The position numbers and the translations under genes are program-made. The notes under the pieces are model-generated. The model was not told the origin of the DNA. It did no database searches and saw nothing but the letters and a program-made list of their open reading frames with translations. Of a stretch of 64,000 nucleotides of DNA, positions 25,459-38,200 are shown in pieces. Source of the stretch: Calonectria ilicicola. Lineage: Eukaryota > Ascomycota > Sordariomycetes > Hypocreales > Nectriaceae. The stretch is from NCBI GenBank assembly GCA_020809705.1, contig CP085834.1, forward strand, positions 1,240,001 through 1,304,000. The letters are read 5' to 3'. Numbering within the stretch: position 1 is the first letter of the stretch; the number at the start of each line of letters is the position of its first letter.

Positions 25459-27177
25459 CTACTTGATCAAGTTTTTCGCCCACTCTTGACCCCCTAAGAG
25501 CGCCTTGACTGTCTCGAATATAGGGCCCCGGTGCTGCCATAGCATCTTGCCCCCAATTCCCAATCCACCAAAGAAAGTACCCAGCGTTAGAATACTGACA
25601 GCCCATAGATCCCAGTTCTTGGCCTTCCACGCAGGCATTCTCATATCGGCCGTCTGCAGGTGCATTGGTCGGAGCTCCTTTCCGTCCTTGAACCTCAGCT
25701 CATTGTCGTACATGAGCTCCTCCATCAAATCTCCGGCATGCTCCTTGCGGCGGGAGGCCACGTGAGCGATGCGCATCAGGCGCAGCGAATTGCGCGCAAA
25801 TGATCCCTCCTTGTCCTCAATAATCTTCTTGGCCTTGGCATAGAGCTCCTCGGGGGTAAATTTGAACTTGTTGAGGGGCTCGGCCACGCCACCATCAACC
25901 AGGCGTGCCGTGTTGGAGAGCTGGTCCATGAAGACACCCATTGACAGCATGGGCTTACGGTGGAAAAGACCCTCGTTGGCGCTGGAACCACCACCATGTG
26001 TGTAGTAAATTCTTGTGGAGGGGTGGTCGAGGATAGATCGCTGAGGGACAAAGGTGGAGCAGAGCCAGTTGGAGTTGTTGTTGGAGAGGATGTCGCCAAT
26101 GGTTGTGGATTGACTGCCAACTTGGAATCTGGTGCCGGGCACGAGGTCCTGGCGACCGCTGATGGGGATGGACCAGAGCACACCATTGATGATGCCATCG
26201 TCGATCAGGTGCAAAAGACCAGTGATAATCTTGGATGCATCCGCGTTGGTGAGGATAATGTGTGTTCCCAGCGCAATGTAGATGACTTTGTCATGCTCGG
26301 CCAAGAATTTGGCGCATTCGTCATCGAGAGGGGGGTATGTTTCACTGATCAAGGGCCCCACGGGAGCACAGGTGGGAGGCAGGTCGCGGGGGATCTCGAG
26401 GCCGATGAAGGAGTTGACAAAGAGGAGGTAGTCGGGCTTCTGGATCTTGTGGACGGGGTACGTGACGCCGTTGTCGAGGCGCATCTGCTTGGTCCACTTC
26501 ATCCACTTGATGACGACGGGCAGGTCAAAGACGACGACGAGCTCGTTCCTGATGCGGTTCCAAATCGAGGACGTCTCGGAGGTGAGGGTGCCCTCGAGCT
26601 GGAAGCCTGGTTCACCGGGAATGTAAGGGCAGGGCATCATGAGCATGGGCATCAACGGCGAGACGATGGCGATGGGCAGATGGTACTCGACGTGGATGTC
26701 TTTGACGGCGTCGACAAAGAAGTCGGCCACCATCATGGCCGGGCGCGTGTCCGGGTCGTCCATGATGGCCTTGAGGCCGCGGTAGGTCATGGGCCAGAAG
26801 GAATCCCACAAGTATTTGCTGGGCATGGAGCCGCCGATGCCCTTGGAGATGTCCCAGGTGCGCATGCGCAGGTAGTGGGCGTTCATCTGCTCTTTGGTCG
26901 CGCCGGGTCCCAGGGTGTGCACCTTTGTGATGAAGTCATAGCCCTTGATCCAGCCATCCTGGCCATCGAGAGTAGCAAACTCAATGGTATGGCCTCTGTT
27001 TGCGAGGACGCGGCCGAGTTCGAAGACGGGACCTGGTGGTGACGGGGTTAGTTAGCGCGCGAAGGAAGCCCCGCGGGACGACGGAAATAAAAACAACGTA
27101 CTGGCGTGGGTAAAGCCGCCAGTGGTGACGACGAGTAAAATCTTGCGGGACGGGTGGGTGATGTCTGAGCTGGCCAT
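25459..27177 (-). CDS. UDP-glycosyltransferase, GT1 family, membrane-anchored
   Basis: This is 549 aa from two exons, 27177-27102 and 27032-25459, joined as GGFTHA/SPVFELGR. It should transfer a sugar from a UDP donor to a small lipophilic acceptor. The N-terminal half has the acceptor-domain opening KILLVVTTGGFTHASP. The C-terminal half has the donor-binding region around FVPQRSILDHPSTRIYYTHG (the HGG stretch at about residue 420) and MDQLSNTARLVDGGVA. A hydrophobic segment near the C-terminus (SILTLGTFFGGLGIGG) looks like a single membrane anchor. The gene is head to head with a GH3 beta-glucosidase across 926 bp, so a glycosylate/deglycosylate pair acting on one compound is conceivable. 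The acceptor cannot be inferred. A 360-codon antisense frame (25960-27042) is a shadow. Confidence 0.88.
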
Positions 27178-28103
27178 GGCTGCTGTGGCTTGGGATTGGG
27201 AAGAATTAGTTGCAATGCTGCTCAATTGAACAGGCGATGCGAGAAATTATTAAAAGAGAAAAAAATCGAATGATCGTGAGAAAGCCGGAGAGAAACGGGG
27301 AGAGACAGCCAGAGTGAGTGCATAGCCACACGTTTTTAAATGCCTACCGCAGACGGAGGGTTTGCCCCGCCGTGATTGGCCGCTGGGGTAACCCCCCGAC
27401 ACCTGAGGGCGTTGGTTGCGCTGAGAATCCTTTGTCTCTGAAGGATTCACCCTGTACAAGACGCTGTGCGACAGGCATTGGACCCCCGGCATTGGGCAAT
27501 CCCGCTCAAAACGCGCCGGGAATCGGGATTAAGCTGCCTTATGACGTACAGCCCACCACAGCGCTTAGTGCTTAGCGGGGTCCTCAGTGGGTGCTTGGCG
27601 GGTGCTTGGCGGGGTTAAAATGGGAGTTCAGCCCTGGGGAAGAGCCGCAAGCCCGTCCCCCATCCGCCCGTAAATTAATTCCCTGCCGCAGATCCCTGGC
27701 CTATTCCTCCCCCCTGTGGCTGCTGCTGGGGCTGAGCAACCACCCAGTGTTTCATTTGCACTGCAAACCAACAGCCACAGCGAGTCTTGGCCCGTTGCTG
27801 AGCGGAAATTCCTCGGCGGCTTTTCTACACACTCTCTTCCTCTCGGGAGGTTATCACCAAAAAAAAAAAAAAAACACAGGCTGACTATGACCAACGTGCA
27901 TGGTGGCATGAGGCTTTCACGCCTAATCCTGCTGTAGACGCATGTAAGAGTTGAGCATCAATCTGATTACGTGCATGTCCAAACATCCTGTCCATCTAGA
28001 TAAATACTCCGTAAAATCCACTAAAAATGAATCATCACCATCCATCAAACACTACCAGTCTTCCGAGACAAACTATTGGCTACTCTTTCCCGGTCGAACC
28101 ATC
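27178..28103. promoter_or_regulatory. divergent promoter region of UGT and GH3 genes
   Basis: This 926-bp gap between divergent starts contains a GC-rich stretch (27330-27760) and an A17-type homopolymer near 27859-27875. Small frames on both strands (27318-27937) overlap one another and I do not call them genes. Confidence 0.45.
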
Positions 28104-30568
28104 ATGCACGTCCATGGTCTCGTTGCGACGTTGCTGTGCGCCATGCCATTGGCATCGGCTGCCAACACGTCCTCTTTTAGTATGTTTCGAATAACCGCCA
28201 ACACAGGAACGAGTCTAACACACACGTTGTAGAATACCCGGCCGGTGTTGGCCTGGATGAGACGAGATGGGCTGAGGCCCGTACAAAGGCCAACCAACTC
28301 ATGGCTCGCATGAATGCCACAGAAAAGTCTATGGTTGTGACTGGAACCATGGACGGTACCTGCATTGAATATGTGGCTCCCATTCCTCGCGTCGGCTTTG
28401 GTGGTTTGTGTCTGCAAGATGGCCCCAATGGTCTTCGGACAGCCCACAAAGCTAGCGTCTTCCCTTCCGGGTTGACAGCCGCCGCTAGTTGGGACAAGCA
28501 GCTCATATACACGCGAGCTGCGGCCATCACCGAGGAACTGCGAGCTAAAGGAGCTAACGTTGTTCTCGGGTAAGTTGTGACCAAAACATACCCCACATGT
28601 TTCGCAACACGATCGCGGCTAACGCTTGTGATTCGTAGCCCTGTAGCTGGACCGTTGGGTCGAAGTCCATGGGGCGGGCGAAATTGGGAGGGCTTCTCCC
28701 CTGATCCCTACCTCACTGGTGTCGCTACCGACTTGACCATTCGTGCCACCCAAGAGGGTGGTGTCCAAGCGACCGTCAAGCATCTGATCGGCAACGAGCA
28801 GGAGACACAGCGCAAGCCCACCCTCATTAATGATGTCATGGTCGAGGCTGTTTCGTCAAACATTGACGATCGAACCATGCACGAGCTGTACCTCTGGCCT
28901 TTTGCAGATGCTGTCCACGCCGGTGTTGTTAATGTCATGTGTTCGTACAACCGTGTCAACGGAACATATGGATGCGAAAACTCAAAGCTTGTCAACGGTC
29001 TTCTCAAACAGGAACTTGGCTTCCAAGGTTACGTTAGTTCGGATTTCTTCGCCACCCAGTCGGGCGCCAAGTCTGCCAATTCTGGTCTTGATCTTAACCT
29101 CCCAGGCCCAGTCTCTCAATTTGACCTTGAAACCACCTGGTTTGGGCCAAATCTTGTCAATTCTGTCAAGAATGGAAGTGTAGCCTCGACTCGCTTTGAC
29201 GACATGGTCCGCAGGGTTCTCATTCCGTATTTCTATTTGGGCCAGGACAAGGACTTTCCGTCAATCGATCCATCAACACAGGCCCTGACGTTGCAGTTCT
29301 TGGGTGAACTACCGGAGAATGCACCCATGCCTGCGGGTCGAGATGTTCGAGGAAATCATGCCGAACTCATTCGTGAGATGGGGTCTGCTGGAACTGTCCT
29401 GTTGAAGAATGACGATGGAATACTTCCCCTTAAGAATACCTCCAATCTTGCTGTGTTTGGAAATGATGCCGCCGAACCTCTGAGCCTGGTCTATGCTCAT
29501 GGTGGCCCTGACATTGGCACTCTTACCATTGGTGGAGGAGCTGGAGGAGGCCGCAACCCATACATTGTATCACCGTTGGATGGCATCAAGGCTCGCACCA
29601 ACAAGACTGATATTGTGCAATACATCACCAACAACACACTTTTGGCTGAAGGTGATTTTTCCTCACTGTATCCCTACCCAGATATTTGCTTGCTATTCTT
29701 GAAGACCTGGGCAGAGGAGGGATATGATCGTCTAAGCCTCGAGGCAGATGATGATGCCAGTGCAGTGGTAGAAAAAGTTGCTGCCTACTGCCCCAAGCGA
29801 ACTGTTGTTGTCACACACTCTGGAGGCGTCAACACCATGCCTTGGGCCACAAATCCCAACGTCTCCGCCATTCTCGCTGCTCACTACCCAGGTCAGGAAA
29901 GCGGCAACTCAATTGCCGACGTCCTTTTCGGAGACATCAATCCTTCGGGAAAGCTTCCATACACCATTCCCAAGAAGGAATCAGACTACAACACCCCAGT
30001 CGTCAACATTACAGGCGCTGATGCTACAAACTCTGAGGCATGGCAGTCGGACTTTGTCGAGGGTCTGTTCATTGACTACCGACACTTTGACTCCAAGAAC
30101 ATCACGCCGCAGTACGAGTTTGGCTATGGCTTGAGTTACACAACCTTCAAAATGAGCGATGTCTCGGTAGAGAAGACGTCTCAAGCAAAGTCTTTGACAG
30201 CATTCCCCACCAAAACCAACTCTACCTCTCAAGGAGGCAACGCACAATTGTGGAACTCGCTGTTGACTGTCTCTGTGACTGTTTCAAACACTGGTTCCGT
30301 ATCGGGAGCCACTGTTCCTCAGCTCTACGTCTCCTTGCCCCAAGACAAAGTTCCTTCTGGGACCCCTACCCGTGTTCTACGCGGCTTTGAAAAGTTGTCG
30401 GTAGATGCTGGAAAGAAGAACAACACCGAGTTTGTTTTGCTCCGCCGAGATGTGAGCTACTGGGATGTCCAGGCCCAAGACTGGCGTATCCCAGAGGGCG
30501 AGATAGAATTACACGTGGGATTCTCGTCCCGGGACATTAAAGAGACGGTTTCTGTAAAACTACTTTAA
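28104..30568 (+). CDS. secreted GH3 beta-glucosidase
   Basis: Exons 28104-28179, 28233-28569 and 28639-30568 give 780 aa. Residues 1-20 or so form a signal peptide ending in ASA. The GH3 domain follows, with GGLCLQDGPNGLR, the chain NWEGFSPDPYL, KHLIGNEQE and the nucleophile Asp273 in YVSSDFFATQSG. The usual SDW is SDF here, an acceptable variation. The GH3 C-terminal domain has PSGKLPYTIPK, and a fibronectin III-like domain closes the protein (from about residue 690: VSNTGSVSGATVPQLYVS). It should hydrolyse terminal beta-glucose from cello-oligosaccharides or glycosylated metabolites outside the cell. It is divergent from a UDP-glycosyltransferase. Its 3' end is only 86 bp from that of the decayed A-T-R gene. 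Confidence 0.93.
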
Positions 30569-30654
30569 ACCCTTGCCATAGTTTCTAATTTAGATTGATC
30601 TTGAATTTATTTTCACTAGAAAAATAAATATAGACATGCTCGTGATTGACGGTC

Positions 30655-33600
30655 CTAAAAATTCCACTGCTCACACCAGGACGTCATGAGGCTTGGTGTA
30701 ATTCTACCGATTCTAGCAACCGTTGGACTGACCCCTGCCGTTCTTGCCATGCTGAATGATAGGTGTCCACTTCCAGTTCGCTGTGCTGCAAGCATGCCCC
30801 GATAGGTATCCGACAACTTGATACCTGGATTTTTGTTGATGTCATCTGACTTGCGTGCACTATTTTCCAACATGGATACCCATTCCTCAAAGCTGACTAT
30901 TTTCTGGATCTTAGTCTTGTAGTGCTCCTTAATGGAAACCACAAGATCTGACCAGTTGACGTGAGTGGGATTCACAGCATGAAAATATCCGGAGATTTCA
31001 TGACACGGGACTTGGGTAGTGATGCCTGCAACATCCAAGATCAAACTCGCCACATCTTCAATTGGCACCCAATCGATCACTCCGTTTGGACCTAACTGGT
31101 CCGGCAGAGCCCCGAGAAAAACCGAACTTGCGACGAGAGTTGGTATATACTCTTGTGGGTTCCACGTTCCTCTCTTGTGTTTGGAGCCGGCAATCTGACC
31201 AATTCGGATAGACGCTGCCGGAATTCCTTGTTGTGCTGCTGGGTCAAGGATGAGACTGCTGATCAGTTTCGATTGACCATATCCCAATCGTGCCAGTGCC
31301 AGGTCCGCAAGCGGCTCTTCTGGAACTGGTTCACTTTTGGTCCATTCAGCAACAGTGCTAATACTCGACAAAAAGATAATTGGGATCCGCTTTTCTCCCG
31401 CTGCGGAAAATTCGACGAGATTTCTCACACCACGAATGTGTGGCTCGAAGGATGCGGCACTGATGTTGAAGTTGACAGGCCATGCATTGTGGATTATCCG
31501 ATCAGCCACGCCCAGCAAGCTCTTGTATTTGGTATTGCCGAGACCAAAGTCAGGCAGCGAGAGGTCAGCTTCCAGAAACTCGACCTTGGAGAAAACTGTA
31601 CTCAAACCACGGCTCTCATTCATCGAGACCTGCCGGGAACGGCCACCATCTTGACCTCGATTGAGGGCAATCACTTTCTGGACAGTGCTTGAATTGCAGA
31701 GCTGATCGAGCAAATAGGATCCAAGGGAGCCAGCTGTTCCTATAAGAACAATTGTTTATGATTCATTCAACGGACCTGGCTTATGGGATCCAGAAGAAGG
31801 TAAGTTTTTGGTATATTTGGCGAGCAAGTCTTGTAGCTCGGTCTCTTGTGATTTAGAGTCTTGAACGTCAACGGACTCGTTGTTTCGTAAAATTGAAAAA
31901 ATGGCCGTCGAAAGTTTTCGCGGCGTCGAATTTTCGTATATTATGCGCGGTGCGAGTTGTGTCTCGAGCTTTAGACCAAAGTTTTGTAGGCCAATGTTGA
32001 GCATTCTAGCCGTAGTTATGACCTGCAAAGAGTCAAAACCGAGACTGAAAAAGTCGGTGTCAATGTCGATATTCTTGAAGCGTGCAATATCGGTGACTAA
32101 GTTCATGATCGACTTGGCCAATGTTTCTTCATCAGTGAGGTCCAAATTGACAGAGGCGTCTTGCCCATGTTGTTGGTTTTGGTAGAGCATTTTGATCTCG
32201 TGTTCAAATTGTTTTGTATTCGCCGCCCGCATTATTGTTCCTTTCCCTGCGCGTATAAACGGCTTTTGTGGCTTGGCCACTATGACAAGCCATTTTACAA
32301 GGCGACCATGCGAGACAGTCTCTTGATTGGCTTCTTCAACTACTTGCCATATGTCATCGATGAGTTGCTTTTCTGCAGCGTCATTCTCGCAAGGACATGT
32401 TGGCTCCAGGATCAGGGCTGGCTGGAACTGGTCCTGGCCAACAACTAAAGCTCCCTTGACAGGGGGATGGCTGACGATGATCCTTTCCATCGAGATGGGG
32501 TTCATCTTTTCCCCATTGGAGAAGACAATGATGTCATCCAGACGGCTTACATGCTCCCAGTGATCAGGAATGGTGAGATGCATATAAATCCTTTGTTGGC
32601 CATTCGTTCAGATGTGGAAAGGTATAAAATATAGCCTGCATACCCGGTTCTTTAGTATCCTGAATATTCTTTCGGTGAAAGACTAGTTCATAAAGATTTT
32701 CTTCTTTGGAATGCAGACGCCACTTGCAACCCATCACGTCAGAGTTGAAGATGAAGTAGCGCCAATTGTCTAGATTGGACTGAAAGTATAATGGATACGG
32801 GAACCACCTATTGTCTATTAATATCACCCAACCCAAACGTATCCTTTACTTACTCAGTTGAACCGACTTTATGAGACAAGGTGACACCGTTATCCACGAG
32901 AATTTGAGCAGCTACTTGGCTGAGACTTCCTATTCGATCGTTAATCTCATCTATTTCGCATCTCTAGAGAGTAGGACGAACCGCCTCCAAATCCCACGCA
33001 ATCTAGCTTTGAAAGCCGTTCAGTACTTGTCTCATTTTTCGATATGTCTTCCAGGACAGCAGGTACGAGGAGAGCCCCTTCGGCCTTGCAATGATCCAAG
33101 CATTCAATGATTAGATCTGCGCTCGGCGGTTGATCAGGAATACCCAAAGCAAGTGGCGTATTGTAGAGAACCGTCATCGTAAGTAAAAACATGAGGCCAC
33201 CGACATGAAATAGTGGGAATCCAAGAAAAAACCTTGCTTTTAGTCGTGTCCAAGTCTAAATGAATGTTCTGCTCCCATGAAAATCGGGCAGAAAACGGTA
33301 GGCATCCACAATTGCAAGGGTTCCTTGTCGGATAACAAGAGACTTGGGCAGGCCTGTTGACCCGCTTGTATGGAGTACGACAGCCGGATCCCATTTTCCC
33401 TGTTCAAAGGTGCGATGGTAGGGAAATGGGGATGCATTCGAATTGATCAGCTCATCGACACTGGGAACAAGGTCCATTTCGATTTGTTGCTCGCAGCAAA
33501 TTCCATTAACCATGGTTTCGACGCTGTCAGTGTACCAAAATATGCGACAGCTGTTTGCATCCAAAAGCGCCTTTTGTGCCTCTTTGGTGTTGCGGGGAGA

Positions 33601-33912
33601 GAGGAACAGCGCTTGGTACCCTGACTTTATGCACGCCAGCATGACAACGATGTAACGAATATCGTTTGTGCCTATGTATGCCAATGTTTGAAACTCGCCT
33701 TGAAATCCGGGACCGTATGTCCGCGTTAATTTCCCTGCTAGGTGATCAACGGCATTGGAAATATCTTTGTAGCTGAGTGCCTTCCACCCATCATTGGGAT
33801 CGCTAGTGTTGGGAATGAAGACGAAGGGCCATGATGGATCGCTAGCGGTGACCCCACTGATGATATCTATGAGCAATCTGTGTCCATAAGTCGATTTTCC
33901 TTCTTCGGCCAT
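30655..33912 (-). pseudogene. decayed NRPS-like adenylation-thiolation-reductase (A-T-R)
   Basis: This is the remains of a carboxylic acid reductase of the alpha-aminoadipate reductase type. The order is A domain (33912 to about 32480, core LHTSGSTGLPK), T domain (FFSLGFDSLQV, near 32060) and R domain (31755-30655, GTAGSLGSYLLD, catalytic YGQSK). The family sequence runs on through four lesions: an in-frame TAG at 33256-33258, a +1 frameshift within 32950-32985 just after FGGG, a +1 frameshift within 32570-32590 just after KDLY, and an in-frame TAA at 31756-31758 at the T/R junction. No intron of plausible size covers any of them. A normal 46-bp intron between GSTE and WFPYP is retained. Both stops are one C-to-T step from glutamine codons in CpA context. 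Active-site motifs survive, so decay looks recent. Confidence 0.85.
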
Positions 33913-35260
33913 TGTGTAAAGCTTTGTTTGATGTAAATACGCGCGTAATACTGGAGAGAATGGTAACTCGCTGGATGTATGTTGGTGTAAGGCGTGCTTG
34001 CATCGATACTTTGGGTTGTCTCCTCCTCTTGTCCCCCTTTATATTTTTCACAAGCAAAATATGTGTTTTTTGGAGTCAATTTGTGGACCATTCCAAATCC
34101 ATCTAATAAATCTTGTGTGTGGTTCCGAGATCCCGATTTCTTCCCGTACTGTTAGCCGAGACCGCCACATTCCACTGTGATTCCGCTTGTCTCAGACGGC
34201 TCCCAATCAAGTTGAGCTATCCAAAACGCCTTTCACATCACATTGTGATCTTGGGAACTGAGCCTGAAAATGCTCCATCACATGATCGCAATGAACTCCC
34301 TTGATAAGCGCTTGTCTTGTGACCATAAAATCCCATAGAGACCCTACCAAACACCAGGCAATAACATGGAATTGTATAAACCTAATTGAAAAAGTATTTT
34401 CTAGTCTCTTTCCATGCAGGCCCCGTGACGCTTCGTGGGTCCAAAATGCTGGCAGCGTTTGATTGGTTTTGTCTCAGTATAATCACGATGACGTACCCGT
34501 AACGGCAGGAGCCGCCGTGATAACAAGTCCAAGCCACGATACAATTGCGAAGCGATTCCAATCGGGAAAGTTTTGCATATTTTGTGTTCAGATTCTGAGC
34601 GGCCAATTTCCGCTGCAAGTTTATGATGCACTTGATGCCATTTATGGCTTAGCCTGGCAAGACAGGAACATCTGGGCCAAACCTATTGGCCACAGGATTT
34701 TCATGGCTCGCGAGCTGTGAGGCGGTTAGTTAGTATTAAAAGCGGGACGCTAGTCGAAAACGGAATACAATCTTGTCCCTGGATTGGACATGATGGAATA
34801 ACATGGCTTAATTGATTGATCAATTGATTTTATCCTACACGGGTGGGCTGTGAACTTGTTAAAGCCATACTTAGTTAGGCAGAGTATTATTAATAGCCAG
34901 AGTAGCTTCAGAATGATATCAAATGAGGTTTTCTTTATTGAAAAGAAAGCTAATTTTATATAATTTATCAAGATGACAATAAACGTCTTATAACATACCA
35001 CTTTAATACTGATTTTCCCCAACGGGGAAGTGACCTGCAAGTATTCCGTAGTAGATGATGTTATCATCTGTGGATTCTATATAACAGACCAGACCCTAAG
35101 CTCTAGAACGACTGCAGATGAGTGTGCTGTTATCGTTGTTGTGTGTAAGCCGTCTATAGGAGATGCGGTTGGCCCAAGCTGTAAGACGGCTCTGAACGAA
35201 CTCATCTGAAGGGTTGTTGATGGTGACAGTGAGAGTCTTTGAGAGTGTCAGTTTATTTTC
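33913..35260. other. AT-rich intergenic region
   Basis: No gene is supported. The part at 34730-35090 is distinctly AT-rich. A 105-codon minus frame (34750-35067) has no homology I recognise and lysine/isoleucine-rich content typical of AT-rich noncoding DNA. Confidence 0.5.
34038..34043 (-). promoter_or_regulatory. TATA box of the A-T-R pseudogene
   Basis: A TATAAA on the minus strand lies 126 bp upstream of the former start codon at 33912, so the core promoter may still be intact. Confidence 0.35.
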
Positions 35261-38200
35261 TCAACTCAATTTGGTGTCCAAAGCATCCACATCCAATTCA
35301 AGCGATACGATTTCATCCGCCTCCATTGCAAGAATTCCGCCAGAGTTCTTGAAAGAAGCGAACCAGCTGTGGGGATGATGCCAAAGAATACGTTCACCAC
35401 GCCGACAAATCCAATCTTTTGAGACTGAGAGGTCATCTTCTGGCAGACTTGGGAAGGGGTTTTTGTCATAATGGCCCGAGTGTATGCTATGCCACTTTTC
35501 ATCAACGTTAATATACTCTCCGTCTGTTGAGAATTGTATAGTCCAATATTTGGCAACATCTTCGATCTTGGAAGCAAATCGGCGGCCGACTACATCATAT
35601 AGAAATACGGTTTGTCGATATACCCACATGAGTATATCACCGCGGGGTGAGAAGGCTGTGACATCAGGTAAAAAGCTACCCGGATAAGATCGTCTGAAAG
35701 CCTTGTGTTGTTCACTAATATCAAATTCATACTGAAGTTCGTTGGTTTGGACATGCCAAATCTGACCAATATCATATCCAACCACAGCACAAGTTTCACT
35801 ATTAGGTGAAAACGCTAGGTTCATCAAAGACCCATCTATGGTGGATTTAATTATGGTACGTCGTGGGCTCGACCAAGAGGGAGCTCTAAAGCCGCAATGG
35901 TGGAAGATAAAACTAAGTTTAGCCAGGATTCGCCCGATCAAGGTGGATTTAATTATGACGGGAATATAAGGTTCTTCTATGTCCCATATTTGGGCTGTGC
36001 GGTCTGAAATTGCCACTAGAAACTTCCCATTCGGCGAAAACAGCAAATTAATAATCTGGTCAGGGTGGTCAATGTCTAGTGGAATGGACCCTTGATAAGT
36101 GCCGGTAATTGTATTCGTCAGGCGTATCGCACATTCTGATGTCACCTGAGCCACCGTCTTAGCGTCCGGTGATATAGCAGACGGTTTCACATCCAGCCTG
36201 TTTGAAGGTTTGGTAGATTGACGATGAGACTTCTTCCAGCTCCACAAGCTAAGAGACGATTCCATTGCCAGCCCGATCTTATCTCCACCCGAGAAGATGG
36301 CAATACACGCCTGGGAGACATTGACTCTTTTGTCTTCAATATAGGTATAACTATCACTCGCTGATGCAGTCATGTCCCAAACCCCGATTTTCTTCTGGGA
36401 TACTGCCGCCAGGAATTTTCCATCTGGTGAAAAGCTTATATCGCCCAGACTTCCATGCGTAGTGAATTTACTCACGTCCTTCCCGTTCTCTGGGTTGAGG
36501 ACAAGTATCGTGCTAGAAAATCCATCTGTTGCAGATTTGGGAATTACCGTTGCGGATATTGCAAGTCGGCTCCCATCTGGGGAAAGGGCAACAGAGCTGA
36601 TGTGGTGCCCAGGACGAAATGTGCGAATAAATTCTCCTGTCGAAAAGTTCCACACATCCACCTCCAAAATAATTGTTGTTCTTGTGATTGTGGCCACCAA
36701 TCTACTGTCTTTGGAAAAAGAAGCAGATTCAAGCAGTACCGGTTCCTTCCCGCGACTAGCTGGTTGCCGAAGACAGCGTTCATTAACCACCATCTTAGTT
36801 GTTGTATCCAAGACTTGAATTAGTCCAGCGGATGAAATTATAACCAGTGTTTTTAATTCACCCATAAAATCCACTGAGATAGGGTGGTACTTGTAGTCAA
36901 TGTCTTCTTGGTGAGCACCCGTCCTAGCATCCCAAATTCGTACGCCTGATGCAATCGAAGCTGATGCCATTAATTCTCCATCTGAAGAGGTAGAGATGCA
37001 TGTAATTCTATCATTATGGGCTGCGTCATTTTGCAAGCAAGGATTCCATTTAGGATTTATCCCTTGAACAGATTTGATCCATTGAAACCTTTTTCTCCAA
37101 AATGTCTTTCGGATCCTGCTCTCATGCGGGCAGAAAATGAGGGCCGATCCATATACCTGTAGGGGGGCATCTTCAAGAAGAACTCTATTACGGATCGCAA
37201 ACAACTCGGCATGTTCCAGAAACTCAATGAGCGCAGAGTTAGAAGAGCATTGTTCCTATGAATAATTAGTAGACTGAACTTTGTAGCTGGAAGTTTACTT
37301 ACTCGAAGTGCACTTAGTAATTTCTGGATGGTTTTTATTCCACAAGACACTTCGTTCAGAAGAGAAAGCAGCTCAATCCAATGTAGAAAGTGTGGTCTCA
37401 AAAAGTCATAGTAAAGCTCCGTGCGGATCCGTTGTTTGCTTTCTATCAGGTGATGACCCCAATAGAGCGCCGCATAGCTGAGTTCTGGAGTAATAGATTT
37501 ACTAATAATGGCTTTATCAATGGCTTCTTTTGACTTTCCGGGATGCTTGATATTGCAGATGTCCTGACGAAGCCCTTTTCCCTCTGCTCTCAAGAGGCTC
37601 ATGCATTTATCTGCGAGATTCACATGTAGTTCCAACCTGTTTATCTGAAAGGGGTGGAGTTTCAATAAGTTTGATCCAAATAAAAAATCAGAAAAAGACT
37701 GATGCATGATTTGAACTGGGTCCTGAGTGTTGGTGGGAGTCTTTATTAAAGATTGTAGATTTCGGAGCCAGTGTGCAACATCTACATGTTTATAGAGCGC
37801 TGTCAGTGCACCAGCCGAAAGTGGCTTGACGACCAATGTTACAAGAGCCAAGACTTGAGTTACTTCTCTTCTTTCGGCGGCTGAAAGTTGCATGGATTCG
37901 CCATTGTCATATCCTTTATCAAGGTCATCCAGTATCGCTAAATATAGGCCCTCAAGCTGAGATGTTCGAGTTTGGGGATTATTTAGCCACTGTTCAAGTC
38001 TTTTAATAGGTTGAATCCTGCCACTCCTATCATCGATGTACTTAAACAGCTTTTCGATATAAAGAAAGAAGGGTGAAGGGTTTGTAGCTTGGGCTATCGT
38101 TCGGCTCAAGTCTTGAGGACTTGGCCAGTATGGATTATAAATTTTGTTTCTCTTTTTCACTTCTTGAAACTTAGCACGCAAAACAATCTCAATATCATGT

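Noticed and set aside
25960..27042. 360-codon plus-strand frame antisense to the glycosyltransferase
   Set aside because: It mirrors a GT1 gene with clear donor-site motifs; the D/G/V-rich composition is typical of an antisense shadow.
32564..33192. treating the A-T-R fragments as separate small genes
   Set aside because: The pieces are consecutive parts of one adenylation domain separated by frameshifts, so they are one pseudogene.
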